From Malus domestica (taxonomy: Eukaryota; Streptophyta; Magnoliopsida; Rosales; Rosaceae): 64,000 nucleotides of DNA. Under the pieces are notes generated by a model that ran no database searches, was not told where the DNA came from, and worked only from the letters and a program-made list of their open reading frames with translations. Position 1 is the first letter of the stretch; each line of letters opens with the position of its first letter. The DNA is taken from assembly GCF_042453785.1 (NCBI RefSeq), contig NC_091661.1, positions 31,549,501 to 31,613,500 on the forward strand. Direction: 5' to 3'. The position numbers were made by a program, and so were the translations under genes. Of this stretch, positions 47,490-57,459 are shown piece by piece.

Positions 47490-48720
47490 TTGACAATTGT
47501 GAGTAGTGGGGTGCAGCCTTGCAGGTGTGTGCAATGTGCGAGACAAAGTTAAAAAGAAAAAGACTTTATATCTTATGGGTGGAAAGGAAAGTACTGATGA
47601 TCACTGGAAGTGTAGGTTTTATATATTGCCGCCTGCAGTCAAGTCGATGAGGCATCATGCCTTAATGCACTTTTTATTTAGTTTTCGGGATCGCCAAAAG
47701 CAACTTTTTCTGGTTTTAGTTGTACAAAGATATATAAATCTCAATAGCGATTCTTTAAGAATGCCTGCACTAGCTGTGGGTTGTATGCACCAACCGACCA
47801 AATTTTGCAGTGCAGTAGTTGCTCTCTTTTTATTGGGAGCTGGGATTAGTTATTGCATTGATCAAGCATGTACTGCATGTGAAACACAAAATGTGTACAT
47901 ACTGAGAATGTATATGTAACGTCTGCATGATTATAGTAAAATGTACATAAGAATCTAATTCACTTCCTGAACCACCAGCGGTTGACTCTAGGCATTTAGT
48001 CCTTACTCTTTCTGACAACAGCGCTTACGTCTATGACACCACCACTGGTACCGGCTAGTAAAGTAGCTTTTCCCAACATGCTATAGTGCCTCCCAATGGG
48101 TAGGAGCAGATCGAGTTCGTATTGCTGCAGAGCAACTGACTTTCTTTCCTCCCTGATTGGTTTTCTTGCCTGAAATGACTTTCCGAAGGAAAAAGGACTT
48201 AGCGCTTGAAACTCCTAGCTCAACTAGCGCTTTGCGCGGGTAGAAGGACTAATTCAGTCTATTGGGGCCTAGAGGAGCTATAGACTCTAGTTAGTCAGTT
48301 TCCTGGTGACTCCTTTGTCTTGGAGGAATGGAAGATAATGACATAGAAACAACATCGTATTCTTGTATAGGAAATTGCTCATATACATAATAGGGTGAGT
48401 AGTGGGTGGCACTTGCAGGTGCGCAATGTGCGAAACAAATCAATTAAAAAGAAAAACTTCGTATTGCCATATTGTCACAAGTTACAGAAAGCGATTGCTG
48501 GAAATGTAGGTTTTATATATATTGCCACACCTACGGACTGCAGTCAAGTGAGTCGATGAAGCATCATGCCTTAATGCACTTTTTATTTCCATTATTCGGC
48601 CAAATGTAATAGATGAACATAACTCAATTAATATATTGCACTAATTTTGGATCGCCAAAAGAAAAATTTTGGGTTTTATTTCTGCAGTGCACTGGTTGCT
48701 TTACTCTCGGGACTTGCTAC
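47490..48720. repeat. Direct duplication (about 340 bp) flanking an organelle-like insert
   Basis: 47490-47840 and 48390-48720 share GAGTAGTGGG, GCAATGTGCGA, GTAGGTTTTATATAT, CATCATGCCTTAATGCACTT and GGATCGCCAAAAG in the same order, with indels. An open frame at 47506..47919 in the first copy is not kept in the second, so it is unlikely to code. Confidence 0.75.
47980..48350. other. Probable mitochondrial DNA insertion (NUMT)
   Basis: Composition changes from AT-rich spacer to about 47 percent GC, with words such as CTCAACTAGCGCTTTGCGCG and GGGGCCTAGAGGAGCTATAG that resemble plant mitochondrial intergenic DNA, from memory. No mitochondrial gene is recognised in it. Confidence 0.4.
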
Positions 48721-50052
48721 ATTACAAGTACTTAGTAATATCACCATATATACTCCTTAAATATCATTACAGCAAATTTAACCGTTAAATTGTGATCAGA
48801 AAAGAAAAAAAAAACTTTCAGTTGTGATTATACTAAATACTTGTAAGTATTGTAACAAAATTCACAATTTACTTGAAAATATATACAATAATAATTAAGG
48901 ACGTGACCATTTAACTGATCAGGAGTTTCCAATTATTGGTGTATGGTTGCGATGATTTTAAGTATAGACTTCTAGTCCTACAAATGTACAAAATTAGCTG
49001 CTAGCTGTACACTTATTTACTTGCAAGTATCATTTATCTTTTTGTGCATATAAATCTTATTAGGCATGAAATTACCCAATGGTGGAGTGGTATATGCTTA
49101 AGACAATCCATCTCAGTTGTCATGCAGATCATACTCAACTGTGTTAATCCAATTACAATCGGCAAAAAAAAGATAAAAATCCTAGAATATCTGGTTTGGA
49201 GCTGTATCTTCTTAATTAACAATATTTAAATTCTTAAAAATAGAATTTAATCTCAAAACATTTTAAAAATAAATAATAAAAACAATGTCCATAATAAATT
49301 CCAAAAAAATAAAAAATAAAGATGTACAGCTCATATCTAAGTCTTATTATGCAAACACAAAATAATAATTAAAGATGCAAATTAAATTCCAAAACTCCTA
49401 AATTCTAACCGTAAAAGGCCGAAATGGAAGGAGACATCTCATTGCACCACATTTCTCCTCCTCCCTTGATTCTCCCTCCTCTCTCTAACTAAAGTTTCTA
49501 GACCCCAAATCATCGATCGCTCTTCCTTCGTTGCAGGCTGTCAAGCCTGTTTCCCGCCGGTAGGGAAATCGGGGAGAGAAATAAGTCTCAACCCTTCTCT
49601 CCCCAAATACTCCTCCGACGTAACCCGCACCCACCCCCTAATGCCCTCTTCCTCAGTTTTTCCATATTACACCTTTACTTCCTCCAATATTGTTCCCAAG
49701 TACTCTATCCTATATCTGTTCACTATTCCCATTCCATGCATAATCTCCAGTCCCACCACCTTCCGCCGCGTCTCTCACCGCCACGGCCAGCAGCCTTATT
49801 ACCGCCCTTACTTTTGTACAACCATATTAATCACATCTCCCCTTGTTTTACCGTAGCCGTGGTTAGGTAGCAATATATCGATATCGATACTAAAAAAAAG
49901 TAGATATATTCATAACCATCGGTATATTCGATATCGATATATACAAAAAGGAGGACAAACAAAAGGAGGGTTTGTCATAGCTATATAGCAAATCGATATA
50001 TCCATCCTTCATCGAGATCATCAGAGCGATCGAGAGAGATAGAATATTATTC

Positions 50053-50107
50053 ATTGATTAATTAATTAATTAATTTGTTTTACAAATTAATTAATTAGTT
50101 AATCAAT
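50053..50107 (+). promoter_or_regulatory. Strong AT hairpin in the leader of the 7TM gene
   Basis: ATTGATTAATTAATTAATTA (arm 50053-50077) pairs with 50083-50107 at 24 of 25 positions around a 5-base loop. It ends 19 bases before the ATG at 50127. Confidence 0.8.
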
Positions 50108-50126
50108 CCAATTGATATTTCGCTCG

Positions 50127-51089
50127 ATGTTCTTCATTCCTTCAACGCCATTCCTCGACTCCGCCTTCGACGTTGCCACCTTACTATTCATCTCCGCCCT
50201 CATCGTCCTCTCCCTCCTCTCCATCTCCTTCATCTTCAACCTCTGCTTAAAGTCCCGCACAGCCCTCCACCTTCGGCACTTCAACTCCCTCTGGACCGTC
50301 CGATTCCTCCTCGTCATATTCATCATCTTCTGGTCCCTCAACGAGCTCCTCCGAATCCCCACCCTCCGCCGCACCTACCTCTACCCTTTCCTCTCCGTCC
50401 TCGCCTCCTTCGAGGAGCCCCAGTTTTGCAAAATCCACGTGGCGCTCTCGTTAGGGTTATTCGAGCCTGCCTTCCTCGTCACCCTGCTATTCCTTGTCGA
50501 TGCCTCCATTGAAAGAAAGACCCCCAATGTCTCCTGGGCCATCGCATTCGTCCTCGCCACGTGTCTCCCCATGCTTCTGGTGCAAGTCCTCTTCCTGTTC
50601 TTCCACCCGTTCCACAAGCTCCACCTGCCGCTGCCGGAGATTTTCGTACGGAACTATGTCGTCCAGAAGGTCGAGTACGGCAGCAGCATGGTTTCATGCA
50701 CATACCCTTTGTTGAACACCATCATGTTCGCCGCGTTCGGTGGCGCGTACTCGATGTGGTTCTTGTTTTCGTGCTGGAGGGTTTTGTCGTTGGTGATCAA
50801 CAAGGGGCTGAGGTTGAGGATTTACACCCTGGCCGCCACGGTATTGGTGCCACTACCACTGCAGATTATTCTCATGGGGATGACCGTGTTGTGGAAGCCG
50901 GACCACCCGGCGTTCACCGCCCTCTCATTCGCTGCGTTTTTGTCGACGCTAATTTGTGCAGCCGTGGGGCAGGGCATTTTGGTCATTAAGCCCATCGCAG
51001 ACTCGTTAGCTGCCGGAGAAGATCGCTGCCGCTTGATTCGGAAGCGGAAGCCGGCGGAGGGGGTGCAGATAATTGTGTCGGCTGATTAG
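50127..51089 (+). CDS. Seven-span membrane protein, plant GPCR-like candidate (CAND1-like)
   Basis: Intronless, 963 nt, 320 residues. The start is the first ATG of the frame (MFFIPSTPFLDSAFDV); the frame is open further up but without ATG. About seven hydrophobic spans are evident, from residues 13-40 to the C-terminal AALSTLICAAVGQGILVI region. Conserved blocks include NSLWTVRFLLV, NELLRIPTLRR, SCTYPLLNTIMFAAFG and VIKPIADSLAAGED. I recall close Arabidopsis relatives (At1g57680 group) listed as candidate G-protein-coupled receptors; no biochemical function is established that I know of. The coding region is GC-rich compared with its surroundings, as in other intronless plant genes. 51090-52670 downstream shows no gene. 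Confidence 0.85.
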   Translation: MFFIPSTPFLDSAFDVATLLFISALIVLSLLSISFIFNLCLKSRTALHLRHFNSLWTVRFLLVIFIIFWSLNELLRIPTLRRTYLYPFLSVLASFEEPQFCKIHVALSLGLFEPAFLVTLLFLVDASIERKTPNVSWAIAFVLATCLPMLLVQVLFLFFHPFHKLHLPLPEIFVRNYVVQKVEYGSSMVSCTYPLLNTIMFAAFGGAYSMWFLFSCWRVLSLVINKGLRLRIYTLAATVLVPLPLQIILMGMTVLWKPDHPAFTALSFAAFLSTLICAAVGQGILVIKPIADSLAAGEDRCRLIRKRKPAEGVQIIVSAD

Positions 51090-51944
51090 GAAAACCATTA
51101 ATATTGGACGTAAATTACAACACAATACATTCGATGATGACGATGAGGAAGATTACTTGATGTTCTAGTTAGAATTATGATGGCCCACTTCACCATTCAA
51201 GAAATCTTGTTTTCTTTTTTGGGTAAGTACACAGATATGGAAAAATTCAGAAGAGGAAAATGAGAACCTGGATATTATTAATTCGTACGCATGAATATTT
51301 GATGTTTTCCTTTCTTCCCCTTCTAGATGTGGTATAGAATTTTCTTTTTTACTAACTCCCAAAAAGGATGGACTGCCATGGCAAAGCATTTCATCCCTCA
51401 CCTAGCCACCATTGTGTATTCAAGAGCGTTAGAAATCAAACACATGATGTAATACACGGGCCCTGAGAATTGTTTTTTCTAATGAACCCTAGATGTTTCC
51501 CTTGTAACGAAATATTTTTTGCTGTGTAATTATAATAGTATTTTACTTAATTGCTTTCCATATATCATGAATTCCAGTTCAAGCCCATAGAAATGCTCTT
51601 CATTAGACTGGCGGCCTGGTTATGCGCTCGGATTGGACTTCCAAACCCAAATCTTAACCACGGTCGTCAGTCTCGTGACCAGCAAATTGCACAAATTCAT
51701 TTGATCCATGTTCATATTTTTAATCCAAATTATAATTGTTTTTTTATGTTATTTTTCCGGGACAATTTTGGTTTTGTTAGTGTTGGAACCAAATCTGAAA
51801 ATCATGGTCAGACATTTAGTGTACAATTTTTTTGTTGGAGTTTAATGTACAACTTGAAGTGCAGATTTAGACCACAAAGCAAAAAGAAAAAATTGAGTAC
51901 GATTACCTTCCCTTCAAATTCTTCTTCCTTTTCTTCCTTTTTTA

Positions 51945-51995
51945 TTTAAACGGTCATGATTAAATCACGTCAATATCTTGTGTTGACATTTTTTA
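51945..51995. mobile_element. Fragment of MITE family C
   Basis: AAACGGTCATGATTAAATCACGTCAA resembles one inner arm of the 27679 and 37269 elements. Only about 50 bp remain. Confidence 0.3.
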
Positions 51996-52677
51996 AAAAG
52001 AAAGTGAGAGAGGATGAGACTCCAGAAAAAACGTCGAATTACAATTAGAATGTGTTGTACAACAATAATAAAAGGTCTTTTGTTATAAATCAATTAATCA
52101 ACATTTTGATACCACATGATTTTTTTTTTTTTTAAATGAATCAGCTGGCAAAGCCATGGCAGTTCACTCTTTTATTTTGGATGTCAACTATTATATCAGT
52201 TAATCAACATTTTTGTTGCCACATGAGAAAATTCGAACCTACATCTTCTCGGCTAATAAACATTTAATTAGGTCACATCGGCGTAACTTCAAAGGACCAC
52301 CCACTTAAAGAACAAAAAGTTGAAAACCAAATTGGTTGGCTGTTATAATCAAAGGTAGATAGCACTAAATTTTGAAACGTACTCGTTGGTGGAAAAGGAA
52401 ATGAATTAAAATTGATCGTAGCTAGGAAGAAGTTTCATTTACCTCTCATTTCCTAAAATTCCAATAAGACATTAACACTAAGACTCGATTATTTCCTCCA
52501 CAAACTACATATATTTAGGAATTGTAAATTGACCAACCAACCATTTGTTCAACAATATTTTTCTTCTTGATGTTGTAAGATGTCGTAAGTTCGAGAATCC
52601 ATCTCCTCTTTTGGTCAAAATAAGAAAACATAAACTCAGTCATAAAATTGAATTAATGAACAAGGGGTATTATTTGC

Positions 52678-53406
52678 TGGAGAGATTTTTCAATATGCCC
52701 ATAATACATACCATGAGACAGTGGCAGAGCCGGAAATCGAAGTTAGGAGGGGCCTTTAAGCCATAAGAAAGAAATTGAAAGAAAAAAAATATAACTAACG
52801 GGAGAAAAATGTTCATTTTTTGAAGTGAAATGAATAATTTTAATAAAAAAAAGAGTAATAAAGTCACAATTTTTTTTTAGATAATTATATTGTAAGCATT
52901 GAACTTCTTTATAAGTTCCTATAATGAAGTTGAACAAAAATTAATAATCATGGCTCAAAACTACAATTTGAAGATTATCTTTGAAGATGAATTCTTCCTA
53001 TATTCCATATATATGTGGTTTCATTATAAAACAATACTCTATCATGCAAAATAGTGAACTAACTAAAGGAGGGCTAGTTGATATATGCCTTTAGTTTGAT
53101 AACTAAGCTATTGTAAAACATATTTATTTTGTCAATTAGAAAAACACAATAAAGCTAGATGTGAGCAAACACACATAAGTCGAAGAATGCAGAATATCCA
53201 ACTAAAAGCACACAAACAAAAAGTACAAAATGAAAAATTCCAGGGTAAACCAAGGCCTCTCTTGTTTCTCAAGTGGCTCTGCCACTGCGATAAGACATAT
53301 GTTATTATACAAGTGGAAGGAAAGTTTTTTTTTTTTCCATCAAGTGTCCCTCCACTTGTATATAACATATGGCGTATGTGACCGTGTTTTGGACTCACTA
53401 AAAAAA
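52678..53406. mobile_element. Family F MITE split by a hAT-like insertion
   Basis: The left piece (AGAGATTTTTCAATATGCCC, 52681 on) and right piece (CATATGTTATTATACAAGTG ... CACTTGTATATAACATATG) together resemble the uninterrupted element at 57222. The insertion lies at 52719-53287. Confidence 0.6.
52719..53287. mobile_element. Non-autonomous hAT-like element, 569 bp
   Basis: Terminal inverted repeat CAGTGGCAGAGCC (exact, 13 bp). Flanks CCATGAGA (52711-52718) and CGATAAGA (53288-53295) agree at 6 of 8 positions, an aged 8-bp target duplication. The interior has no coding capacity. Superfamily is inferred from the 8-bp duplication. Confidence 0.7.
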
Positions 53407-53469
53407 GTTATCAATTTGTTGAATATTAAACTTGCCATATTATTGAAGGGATTAGGATAAGCTTTACTT

Positions 53470-54195
53470 CATGCTGGTGTAGAAAGTTGGAGAGCCAAAG
53501 AAAAATCAAAAGAAAAAAGGAGGGAAAAAAAGGAAATTAGATGCTCCACATAATCAGTAATCACCTCCCCTTTTGGTTGAGTCTTTTGACTTAAAAAAAC
53601 AGCTAAACCGTTCCCATTTTTGTGGGTCATGATTAAAGGGCTATATCTGGAAAGATATTCCTAGAATTTAGAATCCCATGTATCTCCAGATCTCTTGATC
53701 AAATGGTCTAGGAATGCCCATCACAAAACTTGTGCATCAATCAAACCGCAGGATTTGGTTGATTAATCCAAAATTCAAGTGATTAAACTAAACTTTGCGC
53801 TTAAGAGGGCCAAGATATGAGGAGCACATGCATCTCTGTGGGCAATGTAACACAGTAGAAAATGGGCATGCATGATACCTTTTACTTCACAAGGATTTTG
53901 CAGTAATATCTGCCACAGAATCCGGCCCTAAATTTGAGCTGGGCAAGGCATGGCTCCCATGTGGGGTATACTAGAAGCACGTAAAAAGTCAAGGACATTT
54001 TGGGTAGCATGCGTGAAATCTTTGAATCTGGCAAAATCATGTCAACTATCCGACCTTGTACTACTTGACGCATACCAAAACAAAGTTGCCCTAAGGCTGC
54101 AGATTATGAGCAATTTGAATGCGGCATCTCGTAAAGAGCAAGGAGAAGAACTTCTATATCGCAAACAATTTACTATAATAATATTTTAAGATAGT
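53470..54195. other. Spacer without recognisable gene
   Basis: Mixed AT-rich sequence. Short open frames on both strands around 53880-54190 lack conserved features, and no splice structure joins them. Confidence 0.4.
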
Positions 54196-54199
54196 CATC

Positions 54200-54360
54200 A
54201 TTTTTTTTAGTACATTGATATTTTTACATTAAGAGGAAATAGAGTTCGGCTAAGTTATATAATTGACAGCCTAATTTGGTATCAAATTCGCCATTTACAA
54301 GATTCAAACTTAAGATTTCTCACTTCCAAGTAAAAATGAATACCACTGGATTATAGTAAT
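54200..54360 (-). mobile_element. tRNA-derived SINE, second copy of the 40386 family
   Basis: On the minus strand: CCAGTGGTATTCATTTTTAC (A box), TTAAGTTTGAATCTTG (B box), GGCGAATTTGATACCAAATT and ATCAATGTACTAAAAAAAA. Same body as the plus-strand copy. Confidence 0.7.
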
Positions 54361-54624
54361 TAAGTTGTAGATAGTAAAATTGAAAAGTTGGAAGAGAATA
54401 CAGGGTCGGACAGTTTATGTGATCTGATTGCCAGATTCAAAGATTTCCCGCATGCTATCCAAAATGCCACGACCTTTTAAGTGGTCCTAGTATACCAGCA
54501 ATTGTAGTTAATCATTGTTTTATAGTAAAAATAATAGGTAATTAACAATATTTTATTAAGATAAACAAAATGATAGTTGATAATTAATAATTAATTCCAA
54601 AGGACTGCAGCACAAAGTAATCTA

Positions 54625-54956
54625 TCTATACTATTATTAAGAAAACCATCCTTGTCAACTTTTTTTTCTTTTTTTTCTATTTGAACCTCACTTTTGATAC
54701 ACAATATTGACAAAAAGGAAGGCAAAATAGTAATTTTGTACCTTTTGACAAAATGACAATCATATCCCTATTTTTCCTATTTTATCTTTTTTTTTTTTTA
54801 GATGATGACAATCATAGTTTTCCAATTTTACCTTCATTTTTTATACACAATATTTACATAAAAATGATAAAACAGTAATTATATAATATTAAAAAAAATA
54901 TGCATTTATTAAAAAAATTGTTCACACACACAAAAAAAAATTGCGCTCTATGCTAG
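54625..54956 (+). mobile_element. Non-autonomous Helitron
   Basis: Starts TCTATACTATTATTAAG after an A and ends CTAG before a T, the 5'-TC...CTRR-3' ends and A|T insertion site of Helitrons. A short GCGC-containing word (TTGCGCTCTATGCTAG) precedes the end. 332 bp, AT-rich, no ORF. The terminal hairpin is weak, so it is probably old. Confidence 0.6.
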
Positions 54957-55717
54957 TAAGTAGTAACTAATGAAACAAATATTTAAACCGAAAAATTAAA
55001 TAAAATTAAGATGATGACGTGATGCTCCCTCATCTATAGAATTGGTCCAATCCAGTTGGACTTGGACATGTTCGAAGCATGTTACTGGACAGCTTCATAT
55101 GGTGTGTGACGCGCGTGACACCTCATTGTCGGTCGCATTTTCCAATCATATGGACCCCACAAAACTGCTGACGAGGACCAGGAGCGTCGGCCACACGTTG
55201 TCCACGTGGATTTGATGGCTAAAGCTGCTTCGCAAGATTTCAATTCTTTCCTCTATTTTTCCTTTTTATGAGAGGAGAATTCCTTTGCTTTATTTGTCGA
55301 CGTGGAATTCTCAAATGTGTGAATTGACACAAAAAAAAAAATATTAAAATGTGTGATAAGACTCTCCCGTTTATAGCTGGTTTTCTATAGTACCAATTGT
55401 TGCTTTATTGAATTTGTTTTGTTAATAAACTTGTGATTTGACTTTGATTGTATTTTTAAATGCAAATTCAAACTCAAGTATAAAAATTATTCATAATTTC
55501 CATAATTAATTAATTCCATAAACCTTCCTTCTAAACGTTATAAAATTATCCCCTATCAATACTATTTTGCTAACGTATTAATTAATTAATTCTACCTTAT
55601 TTGTTTTGATTGGATTAATAATTATATACCTTATTAGTTTTTGGAACGAAAGAAACCAATTTGCAATTTTTTTTTTTAAAAAAAAGTTTAAAAGGGAGAG
55701 AGGGTTGCCAGAAAACT

Positions 55718-55957
55718 ATGACTCGTTCAAAAGTGTTTTTTAAAATAGCTGAAAGCACTTTTATTGAAAATGCTTCTGAAACCAATTTTTAGTAAAATAA
55801 TAAAATGACAAGTGAATCCTAAAAAAACACTTTATTGTTTCAGCATGAATCACATAACTGATGCTTGTTGTAATAAATAATTTATGTGTTTTTTAAACCT
55901 AAAAATATCTTCTTTAAAATTTTTAATTATTTTAAAAGTAATTCTAAACAAGGCCTT
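55718..55957. mobile_element. MITE family A copy 4
   Basis: Left GACTCGTTCAAAAGTGTTTT ... CTGAAAGCAC and right TTATTTTAAAAGTAATTCTA then AACAAGGC are diverged inverted ends of the family. Confidence 0.55.
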
Positions 55958-56160
55958 AATTTGCAATTGTTAATTACCATTAAAAATGAAATAAAATGAA
56001 ATAAATAGTAATTATCAGGCGCGTTTTGAGAAACCTTCCTGCAAGTTGTAACCCTCCGGACTTTCCAGCGTATACGACTTTGATTTTACATCTTTTCCCC
56101 CTCTACCCCTTTCCTTTCTGTATAAGGTAAGCAAACCCAATCTGCTCCTACGACAGCTAC

Positions 56161-56166
56161 TATAAA
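56161..56166 (+). promoter_or_regulatory. TATA box of the SAUR gene
   Basis: TATAAA, followed within about 30 bp by CT-rich sequence, a likely start site near 56190. Leader length would be about 255 nt. Confidence 0.65.
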
Positions 56167-56228
56167 ACACCAAACCCCTCCCTCTCCAAAAACCTCTCTC
56201 ACCTTCTCCTTTTTCTCCATCGATATTT

Positions 56229-56261
56229 ATGTTGGTTGTTGAATCCGATCATATATCATGA
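56229..56261 (+). CDS. Upstream ORF 1 in the SAUR leader (10 codons)
   Basis: ATG to TGA encoding MLVVESDHIS. It overlaps uORF 2 by the sequence ATGA. Whether it is translated is not known. Confidence 0.4.
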   Translation: MLVVESDHIS

Positions 56262-56359
56262 GCAATATTCCGAGATCGTTAACCGACTCCGCCCTAACCC
56301 AGTTCAACCTCACCATCTCCGCTTCCGATCCGTGGCCGTTTTCTTTCGTCTTCTTATAA
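56258..56359 (+). CDS. Upstream ORF 2 in the SAUR leader (33 codons)
   Basis: Starts inside the end of uORF 1 (MSNIPRSLTDSALTQ...) and stops about 87 bases before the SAUR ATG. A stop-start overlap of this kind permits reinitiation; function is inference. Confidence 0.4.
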   Translation: MSNIPRSLTDSALTQFNLTISASDPWPFSFVFL

Positions 56360-56445
56360 CCCTAACTCAACAACTTCAAGTTTCTCCAGTGTTTTCTTGC
56401 TCTCTAGGGTTTTCTGATTTTCGGGTTTTTCGAGTTTTCGAAAAG

Positions 56446-56847
56446 ATGGGATTTATCGCCGCCGACAGGCCCAGCAAGCACAACCACCTGAACTTCCACC
56501 TCCACTTCCCCCACCTTCTCCACCACCACCACGACAAGAACAGCAAGGAGCTCAAAGATATTCCGAAAGGCTGTATGGCTGTGATGGTGGGCCAGGGGAA
56601 GGACCAGCAGAGGTTTGTTATTCCGGTGGTCTACATCAACCACCCGCTCTTCATGCAGCTGCTGAAGGAGGCGGAGAAGGAGTACGGATTCGATCACAAA
56701 GGTCCGATCACTATTCCTTGCCATGTGGAGGAGTTTCGCACCGTTCAAGGCATGATCGATAGGGAGACTTCGTTCCACGGCCATCATCATCATCATCACC
56801 ATCACAACCACCACCATCACCATTATGCCTGGTGTTTTAGGGTTTGA
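56446..56847 (+). CDS. SAUR family protein, SAUR32-like
   Basis: Intronless, 402 nt, 133 residues, typical for SAURs. The frame is open further upstream but the first ATG gives MGFIAADRPSKHNHLNFHLH, like SAUR32-type N-termini. The SAUR core follows: DIPKGCMAVMVGQG, QRFVIPVVYINHPLFMQLL, EAEKEYGFDHKGPITIPCHV. The C-terminus has a long His-rich run (residues about 113-128) ending YAWCFRV. SAURs inhibit PP2C.D phosphatases and so activate plasma-membrane proton pumps in auxin-driven cell expansion. The leader has a TATA box at 56161 and two short upstream ORFs. The His run might bind metal ions, which is speculation. Confidence 0.93.
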   Translation: MGFIAADRPSKHNHLNFHLHFPHLLHHHHDKNSKELKDIPKGCMAVMVGQGKDQQRFVIPVVYINHPLFMQLLKEAEKEYGFDHKGPITIPCHVEEFRTVQGMIDRETSFHGHHHHHHHHNHHHHHYAWCFRV

Positions 56848-57221
56848 TTTATTAATTGTGAAGATTATTAAGTAGATATAGGTTTCTTAATTTCAGTTTA
56901 TTAATTGTGAGCGAGGCATTGGATTCTTTTCTAATTCTTTGGGACCTCATAATATTATTAATTTGTTTGGATTTCTTGTATGATGTCTTATGGATTATTG
57001 GATGATTTTTCATGATAAAAAATCGATGGATCATCATCGTCATCTTATGTATGATTTTTGGGAATATTCGTTTGGAGACGTAATCTTTTTCTTTATTCTT
57101 GTTGTTGATGTGAAATGAATATATAAAAGTGGGAAGGAAGTTGCTGGTTGCTGGTTGTTGGAGATAAGAAACTACACAAACGTATAACACACGGTTCAAA
57201 ACATCAAGGGTGTGTGCCTTT

Positions 57222-57450
57222 GGAGAGATTTTTAATGTGCCCGCAACGCTAGTGGCATGATGTTATAATACAAATAGAGGAAAAAGGTTTTTTTTTTTTT
57301 TTTTTCAAGTGTTCATCTACTTGTATAATGACATCTTGCTTGGAGAAATTTTTCAGTGTACTTGAAATACGGTCCAATGACACTTGGTGAACCCACCAAT
57401 GACACTTGGTGAACCCACCGTAGTTCCGGCACCCTAAAAAATCTCTCATT
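57222..57450. mobile_element. Family F MITE, uninterrupted copy
   Basis: Left GGAGAGATTTTTAATGTGCC and reverse-complemented right (GAGAGATTTTTTAGGGTGCC) are inverted ends. The middle has arms around a T-run and a 21-bp direct repeat (ACACTTGGTGAACCCACC twice, 57375-57418). Confidence 0.6.
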
Positions 57451-57459
57451 AAAGGCTTA

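Noticed and set aside
47506-47919. 137-codon ATG-initiated frame
   Set aside because: The paralogous copy at 48390-48720 does not keep the frame, and the peptide has no recognisable features.
50381-50989. Overlapping frames in the 7TM gene, up to 142 codons
   Set aside because: High GC of the coding region opens other frames; none has membrane spans or known motifs.
56404-56823. 139-codon frame antisense to the SAUR gene
   Set aside because: Val/Met runs mirror the His codons of the sense strand; a shadow of the real gene.
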